This document shows, piece after piece, positions 42,604-50,935 of a stretch of 64,000 nt of DNA (position 1 is the stretch's first letter; the number at the start of each line of letters is the position of its first letter). The notes beneath the pieces were generated by a model, which was not told the DNA's origin, made no database searches, and saw only the letters and a program-made list of their open reading frames with translations. Both the position numbers and the translations under genes were made by a program. Source of the DNA: Yeguia hominis (GTDB lineage: Bacteria; Bacillota; Clostridia; Oscillospirales; Acutalibacteraceae). The DNA lies in assembly GCF_014384705.1 (NCBI RefSeq), contig NZ_JACRSN010000010.1, positions 1 through 64,000 of the forward strand, read 5' to 3'.

Positions 42604-43374
42604 TTATTGCGTCGATTTCAAAAGATCGGTCATATCATAGAGTCCGGGTTCCTGTTTTCCGGCCATGAAAGCAGCCGCATTGACTGCGCCGAGCGCAAAA
42701 ATTTCCCGGGACTGCGCTGTATGCGTGATGGAAATGGTCTCCTGCGGGCCGGCAAACAAAATTTCATGTTCCCCGACAATTGTTCCGCCGCGTACAGAGT
42801 GAATCCCGATTTCCGATTTGCTGCGCGGCATTCTTCTGGAGTGCCGGTCATAGGTGTAGGTCATCGGGTCCGGCAGTACTTCCGAAACGCCGTCCGCGAT
42901 CATCAGCGCGGTGCCGCTTGGCGCGTCAAGCTTGCGGTTATGATGTTTTTCAATGATTTCAATGTCAAACGGTTCGCCGAGCACGCTGGCGGCGCGCTTG
43001 GCAAGCTCAATGAGCAGATTGACGCCGAGAGACATGTTCCCGGATTTAAAAATGGGAATTTCCTGCGATGCCTGCCGGATTTGTGCAAGCTGCGCTTCGG
43101 AATATCCGGTGGAGCAGAGAACGGCGGGCACCCGGTGCTTGACTGCATACGCAAGCAAAGACGTTAAAACAGAGGGATGCGAAAAATCAATCAGCACATC
43201 CGCATGACAGGTGACGTCTTCAGGTTTCTGAAAGACCGGAAACGCGCCGCCGACCGTATCGGTCAGATCGATTCCCGCGCAGATCTGCGCGTCATTCCGC
43301 GTGCGGACGCAATCCGCAACAACGTGCCCCATATGGCCGGAGCAGCCGCAAAGTACAATTTGAATTGGTTCCAT
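42604..43374 (-). CDS. dapB: 4-Hydroxy-tetrahydrodipicolinate reductase
   Basis: 256 residues. N-terminal nucleotide-binding motif CGCSGHMGHVV, then FSHPSVLTSLL, CSTGYSEAQL and the active-site EIIEKHHNRKLDAPSGTA, here split as IIEKHHNRKLD and APSGTA. C-terminal AVNAAAFMAGKQPGLYDM-like end is present. It reduces hydroxy-tetrahydrodipicolinate with NAD(P)H, giving the substrate of Ddh. CGGAGGAT precedes ATG 43374. Lies 61 bp after dapA and 14 bp before the ACT gene. Confidence 0.95.
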   Translation of the reverse strand: MEPIQIVLCGCSGHMGHVVADCVRTRNDAQICAGIDLTDTVGGAFPVFQKPEDVTCHADVLIDFSHPSVLTSLLAYAVKHRVPAVLCSTGYSEAQLAQIRQASQEIPIFKSGNMSLGVNLLIELAKRAASVLGEPFDIEIIEKHHNRKLDAPSGTALMIADGVSEVLPDPMTYTYDRHSRRMPRSKSEIGIHSVRGGTIVGEHEILFAGPQETISITHTAQSREIFALGAVNAAAFMAGKQEPGLYDMTDLLKSTQ

Positions 43375-43435
43375 AGAAACATCCTCCGATGATCGGAATG
43401 TAAAACGTCCTTGATAAAAATCGTCCGCGAACTGG

Positions 43436-44329
43436 TTATGCGATCAGCCCGTGCTTTTTCATGACATCGGCAAGCAGCGCGCGGTTTGCCTCGCTGAGTG
43501 TCGAGAGGGGGAGACGGCACCGGCCGCAGGAAAAGCCCATCAGATTGAGCGCTTCCTTGACCGGAATCGGATTGACGTCCACAAACATGGCGTCCATCAG
43601 ATCCATGTAGGAAAGGTTCATCTCCATTGCCTTTTGATAGTTGCCTTCAAGCGCCAGCATCGAGAGCTTATGCATGTCGGCCGGACAGACATTCGCCGCA
43701 ACCGAGATGACGCCCACACCGCCCATGGAGATGATCGGCACGGTCTGTTCATCATTGCCGGAATAGAGCGCAAGACTGTCTCCGCAGAGTGCGCGCATTT
43801 TCATCATGGCGGAAAAATTACCGTTAGCTTCCTTGACCGCGACAATATTCGGGTGTTTTGCGAGTTCCGCGTAGGTTTCCGGGAGAATATTGCACGAGGT
43901 GCGGGAAGGAACATTGTAGAGAACGAGGGGCAGATCCGTTGCGTCTGCCACTGCGTTGTAGTGTTCGATCAGACCTTTTTGGGAGGTTTTGTTGTAGTAG
44001 GGGGTAACGACGAGGATGGAATCCGCGCCGACTGCTTTGGCGTGTTTCGCCAGATGAATTGCAGCAGCAGTGTCGTTGCTGCCGGCTCCGGCAACGACCG
44101 GAACCCTGCCCGCCGTATGCTCTACGCAGTAGCGGACGACGTCTTCGTGTTCTTCATAAGAGAGCGTAGCGGATTCGCCGGTGGTGCCGCAGACGATGAT
44201 GGCATCGGTGCCCTGATCGATCTGGAAGTCAATCAGTTTGGCAAATTCTGCATAGTTGACGCTTCCATCCGGATGCATCGGCGTGACGATTGCGACGCCG
44301 GAGCCTTTAAAAACGAGTTTCTTTTGCAT
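43436..44329 (-). CDS. dapA: 4-Hydroxy-tetrahydrodipicolinate synthase
   Basis: 297 residues, a (beta/alpha)8 class I aldolase. GTTGESATLSYEEH is the pyruvate-site signature; Tyr in VLYNVPSRT and the Schiff-base Lys in VAVKEANGN (near residue 163) are present. It condenses pyruvate with aspartate semialdehyde. GGGAGGC lies 8 nt before ATG 44329. Second gene of the operon, 53 bp after asd. Confidence 0.96.
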   Translation of the reverse strand: MQKKLVFKGSGVAIVTPMHPDGSVNYAEFAKLIDFQIDQGTDAIIVCGTTGESATLSYEEHEDVVRYCVEHTAGRVPVVAGAGSNDTAAAIHLAKHAKAVGADSILVVTPYYNKTSQKGLIEHYNAVADATDLPLVLYNVPSRTSCNILPETYAELAKHPNIVAVKEANGNFSAMMKMRALCGDSLALYSGNDEQTVPIISMGGVGVISVAANVCPADMHKLSMLALEGNYQKAMEMNLSYMDLMDAMFVDVNPIPVKEALNLMGFSCGRCRLPLSTLSEANRALLADVMKKHGLIA

Positions 44330-44382
44330 TGCAAAAAGCCTCCCATCAAAATGAACTAAACTGGATCATCGAAAACAAGCGG

Positions 44383-45462
44383 TCAGTCAAGCCAGCCTCT
44401 GGCGCAGAGCAGCTCTGCCATCAGGACAGCGCCGCCTGCTGCACCGCGCAGCGTGTTGTGAGAAAGGCAGACAAATTTGATGTCGTACTGCGTGTCAGGG
44501 CGCAGCCGGCCGATCGAAACAGCCATTCCGTGCTCCAGGTTGCGGTCGAGCGTAGCCTGCGGACGGTTATCTTCGCGGAAATAGTGCAAAAACTGCTTCG
44601 GTGCGCTGGGCAGGCCGAGTTCCTGCGGAACGCCGCGGTAGGACTCCCAACGGGAGATGATTTCTTCAAGTTCAATTTTCTTTTCAAAGGACGCAAAGAC
44701 AGCGGCAGTGTGGCCGTCCGAAACCGGTACGCGCAGGCACTGTGCGGTGATGGAGGGAGTCTGTGCGCGGACGATCTCGCCGTTTTCCACGTGGCCCCAG
44801 ATTTTCATCGGCTCCTGTTCGGACTTTTCTTCCTCGCCGCCGATGTAGGGAATGACGTTGTCGAGAATTTCAGGGAATGTCTGGAACGTTTTTCCTGCGC
44901 CGGAAATTGCCTGATAGGTACAGGCGAGCACCTTCGTGACGCCGAGATCCATCAGCGGATGAATGGCGGGCACATAACTCTGCAGCGAGCAGTTCGACTT
45001 GACGGAAATAAATCCGCGTTTGGTGCCAAGGCGCTTGCGCTGGAAGGGGATGACCGCGTCGTGGCAGGCGTTGATTTCCGGAATGATCATCGGAACGTCT
45101 GCTGTTGCGCGGTGTGCGCTGTTGTTGGACATGACCGGGCACTCTGCTTTGGCATAGGCTTCTTCGAGCGCGCGGATTTCATCCTTCTTCATGTTGACCG
45201 CACAGAATACAAAATCGACCATCGACGCGATTTTTTCCACGTCGGCGGAGGCGTCGTAAACCGGCATCTGCAGAGCGGCTGCGGGAATCGGTGTAGACAT
45301 CATCCAGCGGCCTTCAATTGCTTCGGAATAGGGACGCCCGGCGGAACGCGCGCTTGCCGCCAGCGCGGTGAGTTCAAACCAGGGATGGTTTTCAAGCAGC
45401 GTCAGAAAGCGCTGGCCAACCATGCCGGTTGCGCCGATTACGCCGACTTTATACTTCTTCAT
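44383..45462 (-). CDS. asd: Aspartate-semialdehyde dehydrogenase
   Basis: 359 residues. Begins YKVGVIGATGMVGQRFLTLL, split here as VGVIGATGMVGQRF (NADPH site); the catalytic Cys lies in VKSNCSLQ; AISGAGKTF and RVPVSDGHTAAVF follow. The length and the NCSLQ context are of the archaeal/fungal-like Asd subgroup rather than the short enterobacterial one. It reduces aspartyl phosphate to aspartate semialdehyde, the entry to DAP and threonine/methionine. Start 45462 has AAAGGAGG 10 nt upstream; the upstream in-frame ATG at 45492 lies before the ribosome site. First gene of the asd-dapA-dapB-ACT operon. Confidence 0.94.
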   Translation of the reverse strand: MKKYKVGVIGATGMVGQRFLTLLENHPWFELTALAASARSAGRPYSEAIEGRWMMSTPIPAAALQMPVYDASADVEKIASMVDFVFCAVNMKKDEIRALEEAYAKAECPVMSNNSAHRATADVPMIIPEINACHDAVIPFQRKRLGTKRGFISVKSNCSLQSYVPAIHPLMDLGVTKVLACTYQAISGAGKTFQTFPEILDNVIPYIGGEEEKSEQEPMKIWGHVENGEIVRAQTPSITAQCLRVPVSDGHTAAVFASFEKKIELEEIISRWESYRGVPQELGLPSAPKQFLHYFREDNRPQATLDRNLEHGMAVSIGRLRPDTQYDIKFVCLSHNTLRGAAGGAVLMAELLCARGWLD

Positions 45463-45665
45463 GTTCAAATTGCCTCCTTTGTGATAAACCATAGAAACCG
45501 GGATCCTGCCGCTTTTGCTGTGCGGTTCCTTATCTTACAGAACCGCCGGATCCGGCGCAGCGTTTACCTGCTGCAAAGCGAACCCGTACGAAAGCCGGAA
45601 AACAAGGCAATCCAGAAGGCGTCTGAAACGCAGGACGTGTGCTGCAAAGTTTTCCGGCAAAGCTG

Positions 45666-45741
45666 CAAAAAAAGAACGGTCAAACCGGTTTTCGGACAGA
45701 CCGAAGTCCGATCCGGTGTAAAAAGCCGGTTGAAAACCGGC
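45666..45741 (-). promoter_or_regulatory. Attenuator-like leader of the asd operon
   Basis: Minus-strand leader with two hairpin-plus-T elements. First: GCCGGTT/AACCGGC (45725-45741) followed by TTTTT. Second: CGGTC/GACCG arms (45677-45681, 45699-45703) followed by TTCTTTTTTT. A competing stem TCGGAC/GTCCGA (45692-45711) overlaps the second and could act as antiterminator. I do not see the lysine riboswitch consensus. Confidence 0.55.
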
Positions 45742-45758
45742 CGGCAATCCCCTATAAT
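45730..45758 (+). promoter_or_regulatory. Promoter of queA
   Basis: TTGAAA (45730-45735), 17 bp, perfect TATAAT (45753-45758). Its start near 45765 lies inside the asd leader, so the two transcripts overlap head-on by about 55 nt. Confidence 0.7.
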
Positions 45759-45826
45759 ATAGGAATGGATTCGCCCGCAGGGAACAGAGATCCACATGGT
45801 ACCGCTTATTATATATTAGTATTCTT

Positions 45827-45856
45827 ATGATATCATGTGACGCCGCATGTTGTCAA
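45827..45856 (-). promoter_or_regulatory. Promoter of the asd-dapA-dapB operon
   Basis: On the minus strand consensus TTGACA (45851-45856), 18 bp, TATCAT (45827-45832). It predicts a leader of about 355 nt before asd. Confidence 0.65.
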
Positions 45857-45911
45857 TATTTCACAGAAACGGCGGCTTTAGAATTGTTTCAGACATTGGA
45901 GGATGGTAATT

Positions 45912-46949
45912 GTGGAAAATGACATGAACCGGACCGACTTTTCGTATGACCTTCCGCAGGAGCTGATTGCCCAAACGCCGGCTTCTCCGCGGGATTCCGC
46001 CCGGCTTTTGGTGCTTGACCGGAAGACCGGCGCAATGCAGCATCGGCATTTTTATGATGTTCTGGAGTATTTAAATCCCGGAGATTGTCTTGTGCTGAAT
46101 GATTCCAAAGTTTTGCCCGCGCGGCTTTACGGCGTCAAGGAGGGCACCGGCGCACATGTGGAGTTCCTTCTGCTCACCGCGAGAGGAAACGATGTCTGGG
46201 AGGTTTTGACCGGACCGGGCAAGCGCGCCAAACCCGGCAGCGTGTTTACCTTTGGCGACGGCCTCTTGAAGGCGGAGGTGCTGGAGATTATCGAAGGCGG
46301 CAACCGTCTGGCCAAATTTACATATACCGGAGATTTTTACACGATTCTCGATCAGATCGGCGAGATGCCGCTTCCGCATTACATTACGGAGCATCTCGAC
46401 GACAAAAGCCAGTATCAGACCGTTTATGCGCGCGAACGCGGCAGCGCGGCTGCGCCGACTGCCGGGCTGCACTTCACGCCGGAACTGCTGGAAAAGGTTC
46501 GGCAAAAGGGTGTGGAAATCGCATTTGTGACGCTGCATGTCGGGCTTGGAACCTTCCGCCCGGTCAGCGTAGACAAAATTTCAGAGCATAAAATGCATTC
46601 GGAGCATTATTATCTGCCGGCAGAGACGGCGGAAACCATCCGGCGCGTCAAACAAAACGGCGGCCGGGTAATCGCGGTCGGAACAACCAGCTGCCGGACG
46701 CTCGAATCGGTAGCGGCCAAAGAGGGAGAAGTCTGTGAAAGCAGCGGCTGGACGGATATTTTCATCTATCCCGGGTTTTCCTTCCGGGTGCTCGACGGCC
46801 TGATCACAAATTTCCACCTGCCCGAAAGCACGCTCGTGATGCTGGTTTCCGCATTTGCGGGAAGAGAATCGATTTTAAACGCCTACCGGACTGCCGTCGA
46901 TCTTCGGTACCGGTTCTTCAGCTTCGGCGACGCGATGCTGATTCTGTAA
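45912..46949 (+). CDS. queA: S-adenosylmethionine:tRNA ribosyltransferase-isomerase (queuosine synthesis)
   Basis: 345 residues, normal for QueA. DFSYDLPQELIAQTP at the start, RHFYDVLEYLNPGDCLVLNDSKVLPARL in family order (seen as LVLNDSKVLPARL), GSAAAPTAGLHFT, and C-terminal DGLITNFHLPESTLVMLVSAFAG (seen as ITNFHLPEST). It transfers the ribosyl part of SAM to preQ1 in tRNA to form epoxyqueuosine. GTG 45912 is chosen, 9 nt after GGAGG (45898-45902); the ATG at 45903 abuts that site. Divergent from asd. No other queuosine gene is nearby. Confidence 0.94.
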   Translation: MENDMNRTDFSYDLPQELIAQTPASPRDSARLLVLDRKTGAMQHRHFYDVLEYLNPGDCLVLNDSKVLPARLYGVKEGTGAHVEFLLLTARGNDVWEVLTGPGKRAKPGSVFTFGDGLLKAEVLEIIEGGNRLAKFTYTGDFYTILDQIGEMPLPHYITEHLDDKSQYQTVYARERGSAAAPTAGLHFTPELLEKVRQKGVEIAFVTLHVGLGTFRPVSVDKISEHKMHSEHYYLPAETAETIRRVKQNGGRVIAVGTTSCRTLESVAAKEGEVCESSGWTDIFIYPGFSFRVLDGLITNFHLPESTLVMLVSAFAGRESILNAYRTAVDLRYRFFSFGDAMLIL

Positions 46950-47276
46950 CAGCAGCAGCCTGCGTAAATGGCGCAGAAGCATGTTTTAGAATGCGGCTTC
47001 CGTTTCCCAAAAACGCAGGATTTCCCGGCGGTTGTTTTTCGGCGCCAAAGCTGCTTTATTGCAAAAAAACGGCGAAGCGGCCTCCGTTTGCAGAAACGAA
47101 AAAATGATCCGGATACAAACAGAATGGGTTGGCGGGATGCTTTCTATGCAGGGCGCGCATCGAAACCGAAATTTTTTAATGGCCGGTGACGGCGAAATTC
47201 TGCAGCGCCGGCGTCAAAATCCAGCCGTCAAAATCCAGTCCGGAAATCGCAAACAAGAGAAAGGCAGGGAACCCTT
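46950..47276. other. Intergenic region with a 14-bp tandem duplication
   Basis: No gene supported. GTCAAAATCCAG is repeated in tandem with a 14-bp period at 47213-47240, just before the next ribosome site. Confidence 0.45.
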
Positions 47277-48008
47277 GTGTACGGAAAGGTCTATTTGGAA
47301 GTCCCCTATGCAGAAAAAGAACACGCCAAGCGCCTGGGCGCACGGTGGGATCCTGCGCTGAAAAAGTGGTATTATGAAGGTCCGGTAAGCAACTATGTGC
47401 AGTTTGCGCGCTGGATTGCGGGCAACCGCGAGGAAACCATCCTTGCGCATGAGTTCCTGTATCTCGTGGAGGGCAAAACCGCCTGTTGCCGCTGCGGAAA
47501 GCCGACGCGCGTGATTGGTCTTGGAATCGGAGAACACACCCGGTTATACCGAAACGACGGCGGCGGTTTTATAGAGGAAACCGTAGAAGACGAGGAGGGC
47601 TATGAGCCGCTGTTCCTTTCGTGGGTAGATGAGGAGACGCAAATTCCGCCGGCGCTTTTGCGGTATCTCAAACGGCACTATCCGGTGCGGATGGATGTTT
47701 CCAAAACGGCGGGGCGATGCTTTGCCAATCACTGCGAGCATTGCGGCGCGCTGCAGGGCAACTGGGGACTGTTCTTTGAGGAAGACAGTCCGCTTACCGC
47801 CTTGATGCCGGACGGCCCGGCGCTGAGAGCGAAGCTTGCAAAGCTTAAAATTTACAGCATCGGAATCGAGGACAGCCTTGTTTTAGACTGGAGCTTCGGC
47901 ATGGGCGATCAGGACGAGCATTATCTTCGGTACTGTCCGGTCGAACCTCTGCTTTTGCCGCCGAGTACAGATGAATATCATTCTTATGCGGACCTTTATG
48001 ATCTTTAA
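47277..48008 (+). CDS. DUF5710-domain protein with Cys-pair motifs
   Basis: 243 residues starting at GTG 47277 (AGGCAGGGA 6 nt upstream). The first 45 residues (YLEVPYAEKEHAKRLGARWDP, seen as VPYAEKEHAKRLGARWD, then KKWYY) are the DUF5710 motif often found in plasmid primases and DNA-modifying proteins. A CCRCG pair near residue 63 and a CEHCG pair near residue 158 could bind zinc. The rest is unassigned. Function is unknown, possibly nucleic-acid related. Single gene. Confidence 0.75.
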   Translation: MYGKVYLEVPYAEKEHAKRLGARWDPALKKWYYEGPVSNYVQFARWIAGNREETILAHEFLYLVEGKTACCRCGKPTRVIGLGIGEHTRLYRNDGGGFIEETVEDEEGYEPLFLSWVDEETQIPPALLRYLKRHYPVRMDVSKTAGRCFANHCEHCGALQGNWGLFFEEDSPLTALMPDGPALRAKLAKLKIYSIGIEDSLVLDWSFGMGDQDEHYLRYCPVEPLLLPPSTDEYHSYADLYDL

Positions 48009-48250
48009 ATTCAAAAAATTGGAAAATCCGGCTGGAAAACCGTACGGCTCTGCGCGCCGGCGAGAAAAGAAGCCTGCGTCTTTATGATCACGGCGTTTGA
48101 TGAACCCGATTTCCAAAATTCTGCGGTGCAGGTGCTCTTCCTGCACGGTTTGTATTTTTTAGGAAATCATGCCGTACAGGCGCAGCGTTTCGATTGGTAC
48201 GGTCGCGTGCGGTATGCGGAAGAATTTACCAATCCCGCCGTTTTGGAACG
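48009..48250. other. Intergenic region with a weak terminator
   Basis: GTGCAGG/CCTGCAC (48127-48146) followed by GGTTTGTATTTTTT is a plausible plus-strand terminator for the DUF5710 gene. No gene is seen. Confidence 0.45.
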
Positions 48251-48279
48251 TTGCGTTCAAAGGGTTTCTATGATACAAT
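48251..48279 (+). promoter_or_regulatory. Promoter of the LysR-YfcE-APH operon
   Basis: TTGCGT (48251-48256), 17 bp, TACAAT (48274-48279). Leader of about 150 nt. Confidence 0.6.
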
Positions 48280-48438
48280 AGAATTACATTTTTTCTGTGC
48301 CGAATATTGGGGAAGAAGCGGTACTTTTTAAATGAAATGAATCCGGGGCATACTGCGAAAGAACACCCTGGATTTTCTGGTTCTGCGGATACATCGTGGC
48401 TGTTCTGACAGCAGAGCCGTTCCAAAAGGGGGAACAGA

Positions 48439-49386
48439 ATGAATTTATTGCACATGAAATACGTCGTCGAGGTTGCAGAAGCGGGCTCGATCAACAAGGC
48501 CGCGGAAAAACTCCTCATCGGCCAGCCGAACCTCAGTCGTGCCGTCAAAGAGCTGGAAGCTTCACTCGATATTAAAATTTTTGAACGCAGCGCCAAAGGC
48601 ATGACCCTGACGCCGGAAGGCGAGACCTTTCTGCAGTATGCCAAAAGCATTTTAAAACAGGTTGATGCCGTCGAAGAAACCTTTAAAAAGGGCATTTCCG
48701 TGCGCAAGCGGTTTTCGATTTCCGTGCCGCGCGCCAGCTATATTTCGGAGGCGTTCGCCCGGTTTTCGACGTTTCTGGAAGAAGAACCGGACGTGGAACT
48801 GTTTTATCGGGAAACGAACGCTTCGAGTGTAATCAACCATATTTTACAGGAAGACTACCGGTTGGGCATTATCCGGTATGCCGAGAACCACGACCGGTAT
48901 TACAAGGCGATATTGGACGAGAAACGGCTTGACTATGAGATGATCGCCGAGTTCAGGTATGTATTGGTGATGCATGCGGAATGTCCGCTGGCAAAAAAAG
49001 AGACCATTACGTTTGACGATTTGACAGACTATATCGAAATTTCACACGCCGATCCCTACGGACCGTCGCTTCCGCTTTCCGAAGTCAAAAAATCGGAGCT
49101 TCCGGATAACATTCACCGGAAAATTTTTGTGTTCGAACGCAGCAGCCAGTTTGATTTATTGTCGCTCAACCCGAGGACCTTTATGTGGGTTTCCCCGATT
49201 TCCGAGGAGATGCTCCGCCGGTACGGGCTGGTGCAGCGCGAATGCGGCGGAAATCGGCGCGTCTATAAGGATGTTCTGATCCACCGAAAGGACTATACGC
49301 TTAAAAAGCTGGACAACCTGTTTCTGGAACAGCTGATCCGCGCGAAGCGGGAAACACTCAAGACGGAAGTGGGGCAAGAAGGATGA
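48439..49386 (+). CDS. LysR-family transcriptional regulator
   Basis: 315 residues. N-terminal winged HTH: MKYVVEVAEAGSINKAAEKLLIGQPNLSRAVKELE (seen as EAGSINKAAEKL and QPNLSRAVKELE), followed by LFERSAKG-like IFERSAKGMTLTPEG. The C-terminal substrate-binding part is weakly conserved. AAAGGGGGAA precedes ATG 48439. Its stop overlaps the start of the YfcE gene (ATGA), and an APH-like kinase follows, so it is co-transcribed with enzymes rather than divergent from a target, unusual for LysR proteins. Confidence 0.88.
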   Translation: MNLLHMKYVVEVAEAGSINKAAEKLLIGQPNLSRAVKELEASLDIKIFERSAKGMTLTPEGETFLQYAKSILKQVDAVEETFKKGISVRKRFSISVPRASYISEAFARFSTFLEEEPDVELFYRETNASSVINHILQEDYRLGIIRYAENHDRYYKAILDEKRLDYEMIAEFRYVLVMHAECPLAKKETITFDDLTDYIEISHADPYGPSLPLSEVKKSELPDNIHRKIFVFERSSQFDLLSLNPRTFMWVSPISEEMLRRYGLVQRECGGNRRVYKDVLIHRKDYTLKKLDNLFLEQLIRAKRETLKTEVGQEG

Positions 49387-49949
49387 AATGGATGATCGCC
49401 TCTGATCTGCACGGCAGTGCGGATTATTGCGAAGAACTGCTCAGACAATATGCGTGCGAAAAAGCGGACCGGCTTTTGCTGCTTGGCGATCTGCTTTACC
49501 ATGGACCGCGCAATGATCTGCCAAAAGGCTATGCGCCCAAAAAGGTGCTGGCGGCGCTCAATGCGCACCGTGACGAAATCCTCTGTGTGCGGGGAAACTG
49601 CGATACCGAAGTCGACCAGATGGTCCTTTTGTTCCCGATTCTTGCCGACTATGCGGTGTTGGATCTTGGCGAAAGCCTTCTATACGCCACGCATGGACAC
49701 CGCTACAACGAAGCGAATTTGCCGCCGCTCAAGACGGGGGATATTCTTTTACACGGACACACTCATATTCCGAAATGCACGGAACACGAAACGTATGTCT
49801 GTATGAATCCCGGTTCGGTGTCGATCCCGAAAGAAAACAGCCCGCACAGTTATATGACGCTGGAAAACGGGGTGTTCCTCTGGAAAACACTTGCGGGAGA
49901 GATTTACCGGGAGTATCGGCTTTTATCGCCACGAACGAAAGACAAATAG
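49383..49949 (+). CDS. yfcE: YfcE-type metallophosphodiesterase
   Basis: 188 residues of the calcineurin-like phosphoesterase fold. Metal ligands in order: SDLHG (D8, H10), GDLLYHG, RGNCD, THGH and GHTH. The NPGSVSIPK block is typical of YfcE/MJ0936. It hydrolyses phosphodiesters in vitro; the cellular substrate is unknown. Overlaps the LysR stop by 4 bp and is followed after 10 bp by the kinase-like gene. Confidence 0.9.
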   Translation: MKWMIASDLHGSADYCEELLRQYACEKADRLLLLGDLLYHGPRNDLPKGYAPKKVLAALNAHRDEILCVRGNCDTEVDQMVLLFPILADYAVLDLGESLLYATHGHRYNEANLPPLKTGDILLHGHTHIPKCTEHETYVCMNPGSVSIPKENSPHSYMTLENGVFLWKTLAGEIYREYRLLSPRTKDK

Positions 49950-49959
49950 GGAGAACGGC

Positions 49960-50718
49960 ATGAATCTGGACAGAATTATTGCGGTCAGAAACAATAAGAC
50001 CGTCTACCGGGACGGCGATCGGTGCGTCAAGGTGTTTATCGGCCCGTATCCGCAGTCCGCGATTTATCGGGAAGCGATGAACCGGTCCATCTTTTTGGAA
50101 GCGGGGCTCCGTGTGCCCAAAATTTTTGAGGTGACGGAAATCGAGGGCAAACCGGCGATTGTCTCCGAATATATCCGCGGGAAAACGCTGGAGCGGCTGA
50201 TGCGCGAAACGCCGGAGCAGAGCGGTGCGCTCTTAACCCTGTTTGTGCGCCTGCAGCGTGAGATTCATGCAAAATCTGCGCCGGCCTTTTTTCGGCTGAA
50301 ATCTGTTTTGCTCGAGGGCCTTTCCGAACACGATCTGCCCGAGCCATACCGGGCGCGCCTTTACGCCGAAGCGGAACGTCTGCCGGACGGAGACCGCATC
50401 TGCCACGGCGACTTTAATCCAACCAATGTGATTGTTACGCCGGAGGGGAAGAGCTATATCCTCGACTGTCCGTGCGCCATGGCGGGAATTCCGGCGTTTG
50501 ACGCCGCCATCACGTATCAGAATTTTTTATGGAAAACTCCCGGCCTTGCGGCGCAGTATTTGACGCTGCTGTGCGGAACAGACGATGCCATGCGCGCATC
50601 CGTTCTGCAGCTTTCCACGCTGGCAGCAGCGCTGTTATATGTAAGAACCAAAAATCTGGAGCAGCGCGGACAGCTTCGTGCGCGGATCCTTTCAGAGATG
50701 GACGCACAGGCGGATTAA
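49960..50718 (+). CDS. Aminoglycoside-phosphotransferase-fold small-molecule kinase
   Basis: 252 residues. An N-lobe with VKVFIGPYPQ and IVSEYIRGKTLERL is followed by the catalytic HGDFNPTNV (H149, D151, N156) and a metal-binding LDCP motif instead of the usual IDW. Related proteins phosphorylate aminoglycosides, choline, homoserine or fructosamines. No resistance gene context, so a metabolic role is more likely. ATG 49960 follows AGGGAGA; the frame extending upstream overlaps YfcE without a start site. Third gene of the operon, ended by the terminator at 50851-50886. Confidence 0.82.
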   Translation: MNLDRIIAVRNNKTVYRDGDRCVKVFIGPYPQSAIYREAMNRSIFLEAGLRVPKIFEVTEIEGKPAIVSEYIRGKTLERLMRETPEQSGALLTLFVRLQREIHAKSAPAFFRLKSVLLEGLSEHDLPEPYRARLYAEAERLPDGDRICHGDFNPTNVIVTPEGKSYILDCPCAMAGIPAFDAAITYQNFLWKTPGLAAQYLTLLCGTDDAMRASVLQLSTLAAALLYVRTKNLEQRGQLRARILSEMDAQAD

Positions 50719-50850
50719 GACGCCGAATCGCTGTTTTAAGAATACACAGCTATCCGCGTTAGAAAGCGTTAGAAAAAAAGCCGCTGAAAGACCGGCTCAG
50801 AAAAAGACCGAGAAAAAGGCCGTCGGAAATGAATGCTCTCAAACAAATGC

Positions 50851-50886
50851 AAAAAAACAGGCCATCCGCAGAACGGCCTGTTTTTT
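50851..50886. terminator. Bidirectional terminator
   Basis: ACAGGCC/GGCCTGT stem, 11-nt loop, A-run before and T6 after. It serves the convergent APH-like and SGNH-like genes. Confidence 0.88.
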
Positions 50887-50935
50887 CGTGGGGAAACAAA
50901 TCTATTTGAGGATTTCCTTTTAAGTGTAGTTTAAT

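Noticed and set aside
45795..45808. TGGTACCGC resembling the T-box motif near queA
   Set aside because: Only a partial match, on the plus strand in a short leader with no specifier stem or following terminator for queA.
45463..45860. Lysine riboswitch upstream of asd
   Set aside because: Expected by function, but I could not find the conserved L-box core; only generic attenuator hairpins are seen.
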